Source: Saprospiraceae bacterium
GTDB lineage: Bacteria > Bacteroidota > Bacteroidia > Chitinophagales > Saprospiraceae
Reading direction: 5' to 3'
Length of the DNA: 64,000 bases
Assembly: GCA_016710115.1 (NCBI GenBank)
Contig: JADJLN010000007.1
Span: 186,001 to 250,000 of the forward strand
Made by a program: the position numbers and the translations under genes. Below are positions 39,115 to 47,894 of this stretch, one piece after another. The stretch's first letter is position 1. Each line of letters starts with the position of its first letter. The notes below the pieces were generated by a model, which made no database searches, had not been told where the DNA came from, and saw only the letters and a program-made list of their open reading frames with translations.

Positions 39115-40230
39115 CCCTGGATGACTTCCTGTATGGTACTGTTGTCGACAAGAAAGGTACGGAATGATTGACCCAATGAAGCAACTACTTCGGGTACTCT
39201 CCGAGCGTCCGTATCTGTAATGAAGACCTGGCTGACCTTTTGCTCGACCAGGAAATTCAAAAGCGCTTCAACCCGTTGCTGATCCAGTTTGTCAAAAATA
39301 TCATCCAGTAAGAGGAGGGGTTTGCGGCCCGTTTTTCGAGTTGAATATTGGTATTGGGCCAGTTTTAATGCAAACACGTAGGATTTCAACTGGCCTTGTG
39401 AACTGAAACGCCTTGCAGGAAACCCGTCGAGTGCCAGGTTGATTTCATCCCGGTGCAACCCGGCCGTAGTCCGGCCCGCACGGGTATCCTGAGCATGAGC
39501 TGACTTCATCAACTCAGCCCATGAAGCTTCAGCCAGGGCATACGAATATTCCGCCCCGGGTTGCTCTGCTGAACGACTGATCGCCTGGTAGTTCCTTGTT
39601 GTCAGAGCCATCAATTCCCGCACAAACTCAACCCTGGAAGGGCTGATATATTCCGCGGCGACACCCATCTGAGAATCCAGTGCTTGAAGTATGCCCATGT
39701 CCACCCGTTCACCCTGCATGACCTTCTTGAGGTAAGCATTTCGCTGCAGTAAAAGTCTGTTATAGGCACTGAGATGGTTGAGGTATTGCGGATCAACCTG
39801 ACATAGTGTTTGATCCATGAACTTTCTTCTGGACTCACTTGGTCCGGTGATAATATCCGTATCGTTGGGAGCAACAAGAACGACGGGCAACTGTCCGATA
39901 TGTTCGCCCGTGGTCGGATATACTTTTTTATCCTTTTCGAATTCCTTTTATTCCCTGGCTGCACTTTGGCCGTAAACACAATTGGCTTTCCATCCTGCTT
40001 TACGTTTACTTCGAGCCGAAAAAATCATCCCCATGTCGGACCAGTTCGTGGTCCCGCAACGAAAAATAACTGCGACACAGTCCCAGATAATGCAGTGCAT
40101 CCAGCACATTAGTCTTGCCCATGCCATTGCGGCCAACGATGACCTGAAATCCGGGACCGAAGGCGAAACTACACTCCTGGTAGCTCTTGAACTGGACAAT
40201 AGTCAATGACTGAACTTCAGGGGATGACAT
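39111..40230 (-). CDS. recF: DNA replication and repair protein RecF, two frame breaks
   Basis: RecF binds DNA and ATP at gapped forks and helps load RecA with RecO and RecR. The N-terminus SLTIVQFKSYQE and Walker A GRNGMGKTNVLDALHYL are clear, as is the C-terminal part with GPSESRRKFMDQ, TAGLHRDEINLALDGFPARRFSSQGQ (the ABC signature) and the Walker B LLLLDDIFDKLD. Between them the frame breaks near 40008 (FF run) and near 39953 (A run); KQDGKPIVFTAKVQPGN and VYPTTGEHIGQLPVVLVAPND are restored when one base is added at each. The ATG at 40230 is preferred over upstream alternatives. Length is about 373 residues, normal for RecF. It is divergent from pdhA. Confidence 0.92.
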
Positions 40231-40284
40231 GGCGATTGACCTTTGACTCCGGGGGTGAAATAATCCCACCCGCCGGGAATCGGT

Positions 40285-40316
40285 TTGCCGGTAAGGCGGA
40301 TATGAATGTATCTTTA
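40285..40316 (+). promoter_or_regulatory. Candidate pdhA promoter
   Basis: TTG at 40285-40287, a 21-base spacer, and TATCTTTA at 40309-40316, one mismatch from TAnnTTTG. It is 18 bases before the pdhA ATG. Confidence 0.35.
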
Positions 40317-40334
40317 CATCACAAAAGTAGTGCG

Positions 40335-41369
40335 ATGACTCAGGTTCTTAGCAAACCAACATCTTCAAAGGGAAAAAAGAATACGGAATACAGCAAGGCA
40401 ATGTACCTCGACTGGTTTGAGACCATGTTTCGAATTCGGAAATTCGAGGAACGTACCCTGATGGCTTACGGCCAGCAAAAGATCCGTGGATTCTGTCATG
40501 TGTATATCGGTCAGGAAGCCATTGCAGCGGGTATGACCAGTGCACTGCGCAAGGAAGATGCGATTGCTACAGCATACCGACAGCACGGTACTGCGATCTC
40601 CCGCGGCTTGTCGACCAAGGAATGTATGGCTGAACTGTTTGGGAAAGCCACTGGTTGCGTTAAAGGGAAAGGCGGATCAATGCACTTCTTTTCCCGTGAA
40701 CACAAGTTCTTTGGTGGAAACGGAATTGTAGGTGCCCAGATCCCGATCGGTACCGGAATTGCATTTGCAGAAAAATATAAAGGAACCGACAACCTGTGTG
40801 TGACCATGTTCGGCGATGGTGCAGCTCGCCAGGGGAGCACTTTATGAAGCCTTCAATATGGCCATGACCTGGAAACTGCCGGTCCTGTATATCTGTGAAA
40901 ATAACCAGTATGCCATGGGCACCTCTGTCGAACGAACCAGCAATGTCAAGGATCTGGTTCAGCTTGGTGCTTCCTTCGAAATGCCTCGCGAATCCGTTGA
41001 CGGGATGCGTCCGGAATCTGTGCATGAGGCCATCCAGCGTGCAGCCGAACATATTCGTTCAGGCAAGGGGCCCTATTACCTGGAGATCAAAACCTATCGG
41101 TACAAGGGGCATTCAGTGTCCGACCCGGCAACCTATCGGAGCAAGGAAGAACTGAAGACCTACATGGATATGGATCCTGTCAAATCACTGGAGTCCAGGT
41201 TAGTATCTGAAAAGATTGCATCAACTAAAGAAGTCGAACAGATCAAGGACAGGATCAAAGCCGAAATCGATGAAGCCATTGCTTTTGCGGAGGCCTCCCC
41301 TATCCCGATCCTGCTGAACTGTGGACGGATAATTATGCGGAGCCGAATTATCCGTTTATCATGGATTAG
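40335..41369 (+). CDS. pdhA: Pyruvate dehydrogenase E1 component, alpha subunit, two frame breaks
   Basis: Thiamine diphosphate-dependent E1 alpha, which with the beta subunit decarboxylates pyruvate for acetyl-CoA. Signatures: FRIRKFEERTLMAYGQQKIRGF, then HVYIGQEAIAAGMTSALR, YRQHGTAISRG, the TPP/Mg motif GDGAARQG closing with ENNQYAMGTS, and YRYKGHSVSDPATYR. The frame breaks near 40833, in a G run that looks one base too long, and near 41300 in a C run; after the second the C-terminus becomes YPDPAELWTDNYAEPNYPF and stops at TAG 41367. The ATG at 40335 is chosen; a longer start at 40302 is possible. The beta subunit gene is not nearby. Confidence 0.93.
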
Positions 41370-41464
41370 GGCTTCTGCATGAATCACTGAAACCTTTCTC
41401 CAAGCAGCACGTATATCACTGGAAGTAATTGGACATCAGGCAGGCATGGATGGAAAATATCCCT

Positions 41465-41472
41465 TACCTTTG
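41465..41472 (+). promoter_or_regulatory. -7 box (TACCTTTG) before the TPR protein gene
   Basis: An exact TAnnTTTG match 30 bases before the ATG at 41503. The nearest TTG upstream is too far to be a good -33. Confidence 0.45.
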
Positions 41473-41502
41473 CGCCTGATTTTTTAACCCCATTTTTGAC
41501 CT

Positions 41503-42207
41503 ATGGCTGCACAACGCAGAAAAAAAGAGATCCAGGACGAGACGCTGATTGACCTTTCACAGGCGAAAGTCACCGCAGAACATTTTCTGGAGCGCAATTC
41601 AAAATTGCTGATTGGTGTTCTGGCCGGCCTCGTTATCGTTGTCGGAGGTTACCTCTTCTACAAATACATGATCATCGAGCCTCGACAGAAGGAGGCCGTT
41701 GAACAGATGTTTCAGGCACAGATCCAGTTTGAAAAAGATTCATTTGACCTTGCGCTGAACAATCCAGGCGGCGGATATGCCGGTTTCCTGGAAATCATTG
41801 ATCAATACGGCGGTACACCTGCTGCCAATACGGCCAATTATTATGCAGGCATCTGTTACCTCAACATGGGCAACTTTGAGGAAGCTATCCGTTACCTGGA
41901 TGCTTTCAGTCCGAAAGATGAGACCACCAAAGCCATGAAACAAGGCGCTTTGGGTGACGCCTATGCGGAACAGAATGATCTGGATAAGGCACTTGCACAA
42001 TACAACAAAGCAGCGGATGTCGGAAACAACAGTCTGATCACACCCTACTATCTGATGAAGGTGGGTCAACTGAATGAGTCGCAAAGCAAGTTTGCTGATG
42101 CCCGTAAAGCATACGAACGGATTCGCGACGAATTTCCCAACACTGAGGAAGGCGCTGACATAGAAAAGTATCTGATCCGTCTGGAATCTCTCGAGGCCAG
42201 CAACTGA
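41503..42207 (+). CDS. Membrane-anchored TPR protein (YfgM-like)
   Basis: 234 residues. A charged cytoplasmic start (RRKKEIQDETLIDLSQAK), one membrane span (LLIGVLAGLVIVVGGYLFYKY, about 36-56), then four or so tetratricopeptide repeats (ANYYAGICYLNMGNFEEAI, GALGDAYAEQNDLDKALAQY, SKFADARKAYERIRDEFP). This layout matches YfgM-like and Bacteroidota TPR proteins next to ribH; TPRs bind partner proteins in the periplasm. The partner is unknown. It ends at a hairpin terminator before ribH. Confidence 0.88.
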   Translation: MAAQRRKKEIQDETLIDLSQAKVTAEHFLERNSKLLIGVLAGLVIVVGGYLFYKYMIIEPRQKEAVEQMFQAQIQFEKDSFDLALNNPGGGYAGFLEIIDQYGGTPAANTANYYAGICYLNMGNFEEAIRYLDAFSPKDETTKAMKQGALGDAYAEQNDLDKALAQYNKAADVGNNSLITPYYLMKVGQLNESQSKFADARKAYERIRDEFPNTEEGADIEKYLIRLESLEASN

Positions 42208-42232
42208 TCCTGATCAATTCAGAAAAGAATAG

Positions 42233-42263
42233 AAAGGCGACTCCGCAAGGTGTCGCCTTTTTC
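42233..42263 (+). terminator. Intrinsic terminator
   Basis: AAAGGCGAC, loop TCCGCAAGGT, GTCGCCTTT, then TTCTTTTC. It separates the TPR gene from ribH. Confidence 0.8.
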
Positions 42264-42292
42264 TTTTCTTTGTTGAGTCCAGCTACACAACT

Positions 42293-42826
42293 ATGTCCTC
42301 TTCCCGCAAATCTCTATCTGATCCTGGTTCATCATCGATTCCGAATGCCCACAAATTCAGATTCGGCCTCGTCGTCTCCAGATGGCATGAAGATATTACG
42401 GGCCCGATGGCCCAGGCCGCTTTTGATACTCTTTTGCAATATGGAGCAATGGATGAAGCAATCAATCGTATAGATGTCCCAGGAACATTTGAATTACCAA
42501 TGGGTGCTCGACTGCTCAATTCACGAACCAAACTGGATGCCATTATCTGCATCGGTTGTGTGATCAAAGGCGAAACAGCACACAATGAATATATCAACCA
42601 GGCTGTCGCCAACGGGCTGATCCAGTTCAGTCTGATGTCTGGTGTCCCCGCTGTGTTTGGTGTACTGACTCCGAACACGCTTGAACAAGCCCTGGATCGG
42701 GCTGGTGGAAAACACGGCAACAAGGGCGTCGAGGCTGCCTTAACGGCAATTCAGATGGCGCTCTTGAAACAAGGAAGTCGCGATACAGGCACCTCCATCG
42801 GTTTTGGTCAGCCAAATCAGTCGTAA
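42293..42826 (+). CDS. ribH: 6,7-dimethyl-8-ribityllumazine synthase
   Basis: Penultimate enzyme of riboflavin synthesis: condenses 5-amino-6-ribitylaminouracil with 3,4-dihydroxy-2-butanone 4-phosphate. Motifs are FGLVVSRWHEDITGPM, the phosphate loop region VPGTFELPMGA, the catalytic His in CIGCVIKGETAHNEYI, and GVLTPNTLEQALDRAGG. The 177 residues include a family-typical start plus about 20 extra residues of low-complexity serine at the N-terminus. It is the first of three genes whose starts overlap the previous stops: the TAA of ribH and ATG of the hydrolase share one A at 42826. Confidence 0.95.
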   Translation: MSSSRKSLSDPGSSSIPNAHKFRFGLVVSRWHEDITGPMAQAAFDTLLQYGAMDEAINRIDVPGTFELPMGARLLNSRTKLDAIICIGCVIKGETAHNEYINQAVANGLIQFSLMSGVPAVFGVLTPNTLEQALDRAGGKHGNKGVEAALTAIQMALLKQGSRDTGTSIGFGQPNQS

Positions 42827-43673
42827 TGCAGATCCAAACCATTCGGACTGGATTTCTCAAACTGGACGGTGGCGCCATGTTTGGCGTTGTACCCAAATCC
42901 ATGTGGCAGGAACTCAATCCTCCTGACGAAACGAATTTGTGTACCTGGTGTATGCGGGTCCTGCTGATCAAGTCCACGGACCGCACCATTCTGATCGACA
43001 CAGGCGTCGGGGAAAAACAGGACGCCCGATTTCAGTCCTTTTTTCATCCAACCCATCAGGACCTGTTTTTACAGGAACTTCTATTGGCCGGTGTTGCCCC
43101 CGAAGAGGTGACAGACGTCCTTCTTCCCCACCTTCATTTTGGTCATGTCGGTGGCGCGATCAGCCCGACAAAGACGGGCAAGCTGTCCCAACATTTCCGA
43201 ATGCCACATACTGGACAAGTCAACGGCATTGGGATTGGGCGACGCACCCCAACCCCAGAGAGAGAGCATCTTTTTTACCCGAAAACATCCTGCCCCTGCA
43301 GGAATGGGGCCTCTTGCAGTTCGCCGACACCGGCCCTCGGACAGAATGGCTTGACGGTATCCTTCTGAACGCCGTATACGGCCATACGGAATCGATGTTT
43401 ATACCGATCATACCGGGTACCTCGAGGCCAGTCATCTATTGCGCTGACCTGATTCCCAGTTTTCATCACCTGGGACTTCCCTATGTTATGGCCTATGATG
43501 TCAGACCTCTGGAAACCATGCAGGAAAAACAAGAAATATTGACCTGGGCATTCGATCATCACGCGGTGCTGGTCTTCGAGCATGACCCCCATATCGAGGC
43601 ATGCACGCTGACCCGGGATTCCCGCGGTCGGATTGTGCCTGATCAGCATGGCCCGCTTGCTTCATTTCTATGA
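42826..43673 (+). CDS. MBL-fold metallohydrolase, one frame break
   Basis: About 282 residues of the metallo-beta-lactamase superfamily (zinc-dependent hydrolases). The fold's strand FGVVPKSMWQELNPPDE and ILIDTGVGEK are typical of the branch that includes quorum-quenching lactonases and other hydrolases. The metal motif HxHxDH reads HLHFGH: the Asp codon is GGT at 43141-43143, one base from GAT. The frame breaks near 43165 (one C missing), after which AVPTFPNATYWTSQRHW and ILLNAVYGHTESMFI, with its His, and the Asp ligand of VIYCADL follow. The gene overlaps ribH by one base and the PLP enzyme by four (ATGA). The substrate is unknown. Confidence 0.85.
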
Positions 43674-44839
43674 TGGACCTCTCCTATATTCTCAACCACC
43701 TTGGCGAAGATCGCGACCAGTACTTCGGTGCGGTTGCACCACCGATCATCCAAACCAGCAACTTCGCACTGCCATCCGTCGCACACCTTCGGGATGCCAT
43801 GGTGAGCGAGCTCGATCATCATTTGTATTCGCGGGGCAACAACCCGACCGTAGAGATTCTGAGAAAAAAGATGGCCGCTCTCGAACAGACCGAAGACGCG
43901 CTGATCCTGTCGAGCGGTGCCGCCGCCATGGCCACAGCCGTGATCGGACTTGTCGAAAAAGGTGACCATATCGTCTGTGTGCAACATCCGTATTCCTGGA
44001 CCCGGCATCTACTTGACCAGTTTCTCCCTCGCTTCGGTGTTACGGCAACGTTCGTAGATGGATCCAAAATGGACGAGATCGCTGCGGCCATTCAGCCGAA
44101 TTCCCGAATCCTGTTTCTGGAAAGTCCGAACACAATGACCTTCGGCATTCAGGATTTGCAGGCTTGCGCTATACTGGCTCGTCAACACGGGCTGATTTCC
44201 TGCATTGACAATTCATCGGCTTCTCCCATCTTTCAGCAACCAGCTCGTTGGGGGATCGACCTGGTGATGCATTCCGCCACAAAATATATCAACGGGCATA
44301 GTGATGTCGTCGCCGGCGTCATCTGCGGTTCAAAGACGTTGATCCGACAGATCTTCGACCGGGCCTATATGGTTCTCGGGCCCATCCTTTCCCCGGGGGA
44401 TGCCGCCATGATCTTACGTGGGTTGCGCACATTACCTATTCGTTTAGCCCGATCGCAGGAAAGCAGCTGTCTGATCGCTTCCCGCTTAGAACAACACCCT
44501 GCGGTGTTGAGCGTCATTCATCCATGGCTGGACAGTTTCCCTCAGAAGGAACTGGTCCGTCTCCAGATGGCCGGAAGTGGCGGGTTGTTTTCATTCCTGC
44601 TGCAAACCACAGAACCGGATCATATCTTTCGATTTGTCGAATCGCTGAAGATGTTTCTGCTTGCGGTTTCCTGGGGTGGCCACGAAAGCCTGGTCTTTCC
44701 AATAGCTGCCGTGCACAACCTGCCTGGCAAACCGGCTCCTCCCTACCCGATCAATCTGGTCCGGTTGTATATTGGATTGGAAGATCCAGACGAATTGTGG
44801 CGAGATCTGGAAAACGCTCTGTCAACTATCCCATCCTGA
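43670..44839 (+). CDS. Cys/Met metabolism PLP-dependent enzyme
   Basis: 389 residues of the cystathionine gamma-synthase/beta-lyase family (fold type I, pyridoxal phosphate). The N-terminal PPIIQTSNFALP and YSRGNNPTVEILRKKMAALE, the SSGAAAMATAVIGLVEKGDHIV cofactor region, DNSSASPIFQQPARWGIDLV with its Asp, and the Schiff-base Lys in HSATKYINGHSDVVAG all match. Which of gamma-synthase, beta-lyase, gamma-lyase or homocysteine synthase it is cannot be read from motifs. The first ATG at 43670 overlaps the hydrolase stop; a second ATG follows at once. Three tightly coupled genes (ribH, hydrolase, this) form one unit. Confidence 0.9.
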   Translation: MMDLSYILNHLGEDRDQYFGAVAPPIIQTSNFALPSVAHLRDAMVSELDHHLYSRGNNPTVEILRKKMAALEQTEDALILSSGAAAMATAVIGLVEKGDHIVCVQHPYSWTRHLLDQFLPRFGVTATFVDGSKMDEIAAAIQPNSRILFLESPNTMTFGIQDLQACAILARQHGLISCIDNSSASPIFQQPARWGIDLVMHSATKYINGHSDVVAGVICGSKTLIRQIFDRAYMVLGPILSPGDAAMILRGLRTLPIRLARSQESSCLIASRLEQHPAVLSVIHPWLDSFPQKELVRLQMAGSGGLFSFLLQTTEPDHIFRFVESLKMFLLAVSWGGHESLVFPIAAVHNLPGKPAPPYPINLVRLYIGLEDPDELWRDLENALSTIPS

Positions 44840-44866
44840 ACTAATCCTGGGATATAGGATCAAGAA

Positions 44867-45346
44867 TCAGTACCCTCTTTTGCGGCTTTTCAACCTGGGT
44901 TGATCCCACTCTTCTTTTTGTGCAAAATCGACAATATTGCGCATGAAATTGATAATGGAAATAAAAACCAGGTAACAGAATGTCACTACGATGTACATCC
45001 ATTTGAAGGAGCCCACCTCCGTAAAGAACCTTCCGGTCAGCAGCCAGGCCAGGAGAATGCCCAATCCACCCAATCCAAGGTAGGCGATGATCGACCGTCG
45101 CCAGTATCGTTCAGCCTGAACTGAGGCGAGACAGAAAATGCTGTTGAAAACTGAGAAAAGAAGTAAAAATGCCAATGCGACAATCCAGGGCAGCCGATCG
45201 CCAAATCCATGTGGTCCCAAAGTGGACATCAGACGGGATGCCAACAGAAAGATAATCATCATTCCACCCGCCACAGCAGCCTGAAGGAACGGGTGATGCG
45301 CATTTCCTAAGAAGGTCGTTTTCGGAGACGTGGTTGGAGTTTCCAT
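44867..45346 (-). CDS. Conserved four-helix membrane protein, 159 aa
   Basis: Not a named family to me. Four membrane spans are plain: about 22-41 (LQAAVAGGMMIIFLLASRLM), 53-73 (LPWIVALAFLLLFSVFNSIF), 86-105 (IAYLGLGGLGILLAWLLTGR) and 115-135 (WMYIVVTFCYLVFISIINFM). The C-terminus FMRNIVDFAQKEEWDQPRLKSRKRGY is charged and cytoplasmic. It begins 16 bases after the rimO stop, so the two are co-transcribed; similar proteins follow rimO-type genes in the phylum, an observation from memory. No function can be assigned. Confidence 0.75.
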   Translation of the reverse strand: METPTTSPKTTFLGNAHHPFLQAAVAGGMMIIFLLASRLMSTLGPHGFGDRLPWIVALAFLLLFSVFNSIFCLASVQAERYWRRSIIAYLGLGGLGILLAWLLTGRFFTEVGSFKWMYIVVTFCYLVFISIINFMRNIVDFAQKEEWDQPRLKSRKRGY

Positions 45347-45362
45347 TGGCAGTCGGGTTCAA

Positions 45363-46676
45363 TTACATAACGGGCACACCATAGACATCGTACTCTGTTG
45401 CCTCAGTGATCTTCACCTGTACAAAGTCACCAGTACGCAAATAACCCAGGCTGGCATCGATGATGACTTCATTATCCACCTCTGGTGAGTCGCCTGTGGA
45501 GCGGCCATAATAGAATCCGCTTTCCATTCTGTCGATCAACACCTGCTCTACCTGATCCACCCGCATCTGGTTTTTTTCCAGTGAGATCTCCCGCTGGATT
45601 TCCATGATCCGGTTGGCCCGTTCCGTTTTGATTTCCGGGGGAACATCATCTGTGAGGTCGTAGGCTCTGGTATCTTCTTCGTGACTGTACTGAAATACAC
45701 CAACCCGCTCGAATCGCATTCTGCGGACAAAATCACAGAGCACTTCAAACTCCTCTTCCGTCTCCCCGGGAAACCCGACGAGCAAGGTAGTCCGAATGAC
45801 GATACCCGGAACAATTCGCCTGGCCTCAGCGACCAGTGTTTCCGTCTCTGATCGGGTAATTTGCCGGCGCATGCGTTCCAGGACACCATCATCCGCATGC
45901 TGAAGTGGCATGTCGAGATAGTTGCACACTTTGGGAATTTCGGCCATCGTTTCGAGGATATCCAGCGGAAACTTGCTCGGATAAGCATAATGCAAGCGGA
46001 TCCATTCGATCCCATCCACCTCAGCCAGGGCACGCATCAGGTCAGCCAGCCGTCTTTCTTTATACAGATCCAGTCCATAATAGGTCAGTTCCTGGGCAAT
46101 CAGCATGATCTCCCGGACTCCCTGCCTGGCCAATGAGCGGGCCTCAACGACCAGGTCCTCAATGGATCGGGAGATGTGTTTGCCACGCATCAGGGGGATT
46201 GCACAAAAGGAGCAGGTCCGATTGCATCCCTCTGAAATTTTCAGGTAGGCATAATGCATGGGTGTTGTGATCTTCCGTTCACCCAGTAACTCATGCCTGT
46301 AATCCACATTGAATCGGGCCAGCAGGCCGGGAAGGTCCATCGTGCCAAACCAGGCATCTACCTCGGGGATCTCCAGAGTAAGGTCATCCTTGTATCGTTG
46401 CGACAAACATCCGGTTACGTACAGTTTGTTTATCTCCTTCCGGGTTTTGGCGGCTGCATAATGCAAGATCGTATTGACAGACTCCTCCTTTGCCAGATCA
46501 ATAAAACCACAGGTATTCACAATGACCACATCTGCATCATTTGTATCATCTTCGTGGGTCACCGGAATATCATTCGCCTTTAATTGGGTCATGATATTCT
46601 CAGAGTCCACCAGGTTTTTCGAACACCCCAGTGTGATCAGATGAACACGCTCCTTTCGGATTGTCTTGGCCTTCAA
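45363..46676 (-). CDS. rimO: Ribosomal protein S12 methylthiotransferase RimO
   Basis: Radical-SAM methylthiotransferase that adds a methylthio group to Asp of ribosomal protein S12. The N-terminal MTTase domain has the three Cys of LGCSKNL, NTCGFID and TGCLSQRY, and the radical SAM cluster motif CNRTCSFC is at about residue 151-158. Later signatures are MPLQHADDGVLERMRR, IVIRTTLLVGFPGETEEEF and the C-terminal TRAM domain ending at VYGVPVM. The 437-residue length is normal. The start is TTG at 46676; no in-frame ATG gives the family N-terminus. Its -7 box at 46698-46691 leaves a leader of only a few bases. Confidence 0.95.
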   Translation of the reverse strand: MKAKTIRKERVHLITLGCSKNLVDSENIMTQLKANDIPVTHEDDTNDADVVIVNTCGFIDLAKEESVNTILHYAAAKTRKEINKLYVTGCLSQRYKDDLTLEIPEVDAWFGTMDLPGLLARFNVDYRHELLGERKITTPMHYAYLKISEGCNRTCSFCAIPLMRGKHISRSIEDLVVEARSLARQGVREIMLIAQELTYYGLDLYKERRLADLMRALAEVDGIEWIRLHYAYPSKFPLDILETMAEIPKVCNYLDMPLQHADDGVLERMRRQITRSETETLVAEARRIVPGIVIRTTLLVGFPGETEEEFEVLCDFVRRMRFERVGVFQYSHEEDTRAYDLTDDVPPEIKTERANRIMEIQREISLEKNQMRVDQVEQVLIDRMESGFYYGRSTGDSPEVDNEVIIDASLGYLRTGDFVQVKITEATEYDVYGVPVM

Positions 46677-46698
46677 ATGAAATATTTTTGCAAATTTA
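46661..46698. promoter_or_regulatory. Divergent promoters between rimO and the outer membrane protein gene
   Basis: On the + strand, TTG at 46661-46663, a 19-base spacer and TATTTTTG at 46683-46690 form an exact promoter. On the - strand, TAAATTTG (46698-46691) is an exact -7 box for rimO. The two boxes are back to back with no base between them, so polymerases on the two strands should compete. Confidence 0.6.
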
Positions 46699-46709
46699 GC
46701 GAATCGCTT

Positions 46710-47372
46710 ATGGAACCAGTCATCTCACCTCCTCCCCTTTCAGCTGTCCGCACAATATCGGGCATCATGATCCTGCTGCTTGGACTTCTTCCAGGGAATG
46801 CATATGCACAACTTGGCGCCCAGTTCCAATACAGATTACCTCTTTCACTTGCCGAATCCGGAGATCTGGCCGATCCGCTTATCCAATCGGGGTGGAGTGC
46901 CGGCGTTGTCTATTCGCTGCGACAGCAAGGCATCCGGATTGAATGGATACCTGGTGTGCATTATTTCCAAACTTCTGCTGAACGTCAATCCGGAGGCCAA
47001 CAGTCCGGACAGGGAGTACAGGGAACAATCGACTTTCGCGCCTACCCTATGGACCTGTATGGCGACTGTATGTGTCCGACATTTTCCCGAAAAGGGCAGG
47101 TCATCCAGAAAGGTTTCTTTATCGAAGCCGGTGCAGGCGGGTATTACCATACATTGGAGGCAACCGTTGAAAAAACATCAGGCGGCAGCTTTCTTGCCCG
47201 CATTGGTGCCGGTGTGGATATCGGTCTTTCCCGGCGATTGACCATCACTCCTGGTGCACGAATCCAATATGAAGACCGCCTTCATTTTTGGGGTGCAAAT
47301 GCTCACCAAATTCAGGCACGCCCGCTGTGGGTCTACCCTTATTTACAGATCATGACCTATTTTGACAATTAG
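46710..47372 (+). CDS. Putative outer membrane beta-barrel protein
   Basis: 220 residues. Signal peptide (TISGIMILLLGLLPGNAYAQ) then alternating strands typical of a small barrel: LGAQFQYRLPLSL, SAGVVYSLRQQGIRIEWIP, KGFFIEAGAGGYYHTLEATV, FLARIGAGVDIGLS, LTITPGARIQYED and a last strand LWVYPYLQIMTYF. No domain name can be given. The region around DLYGDCMCPTFSRKG holds two close Cys, probably a loop disulfide. The ATG at 46710 is chosen because earlier reading-frame codons overlap rimO and its promoter. It converges with the methyltransferase gene, eight bases away. Confidence 0.75.
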   Translation: MEPVISPPPLSAVRTISGIMILLLGLLPGNAYAQLGAQFQYRLPLSLAESGDLADPLIQSGWSAGVVYSLRQQGIRIEWIPGVHYFQTSAERQSGGQQSGQGVQGTIDFRAYPMDLYGDCMCPTFSRKGQVIQKGFFIEAGAGGYYHTLEATVEKTSGGSFLARIGAGVDIGLSRRLTITPGARIQYEDRLHFWGANAHQIQARPLWVYPYLQIMTYFDN

Positions 47373-47380
47373 GTCAGTTG

Positions 47381-47894
47381 TTACCGGATCAATTCCCACA
47401 ATGCGATGCCGGTAGCCACAGATACATTCAAACTGTGTTTGGTACCGAATTGTGGAATTTCGATATACCCGTCCAGGCAGGACAATAGTTCTTCAGACAA
47501 CCCCTTCACCTCATTCCCTGCAATGATGGCAATCTGAGTCTTTCCATCCCACTTCCAGTCCTGAAGGCGCACAGATTCGGTCGTCTGTTCCAGTCCAATG
47601 CATTGTACTTGTTGCTGTTGCAACTGGTCAACAAGGTCCACAATCTGTTCATGGTAAGACCAGCGAACAGTCTCTGTTGCACCAAGCGCTGTTTTGAAAA
47701 TTTCCCGATGCGGTGGATGAGCTGAAATACCACACAAATAGATGTGCTGAATGCGAAACGCATCACCCGTCCGAAAAATGGAGCCGATATTCAACGCACT
47801 TCGAATATTGTCACAAATGACAGAAACCGGCCATGGGGCCTGGTTTCGTGTAGCAGTGCTTTTCCTCCAGGCTCTCCATACTGAGTTTACTCAC
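47381..47894 (-). CDS. TrmH/SpoU-family RNA 2'-O-methyltransferase
   Basis: About 171 residues, SPOUT fold, methylating a ribose in tRNA or rRNA. The GTG at 47894 overlaps the end of the upstream gene by eight bases and gives SKLSMESLEEKH, the N-terminal helix usual in this branch. The frame breaks near 47840 (one C too many); after it VSVICDNIRSALNIGSIFRT carries motif 1 with its Arg and Asn. Motif 2 is IAIIAGNEVKGLSEELL, and motif 3 is IPQFGTKHSLNVSVATGI, the knot and SAM site. The exact nucleotide modified is unknown. It is the last gene of the pyrG to trmH unit. Confidence 0.85.

Noticed and set aside
40800..40850. Programmed frameshifting in pdhA, pyrG, tilS or argS
   Set aside because: The breaks occur at many unrelated genes, without slippery-site plus stimulator structure, and in both directions; sequencing error explains all.
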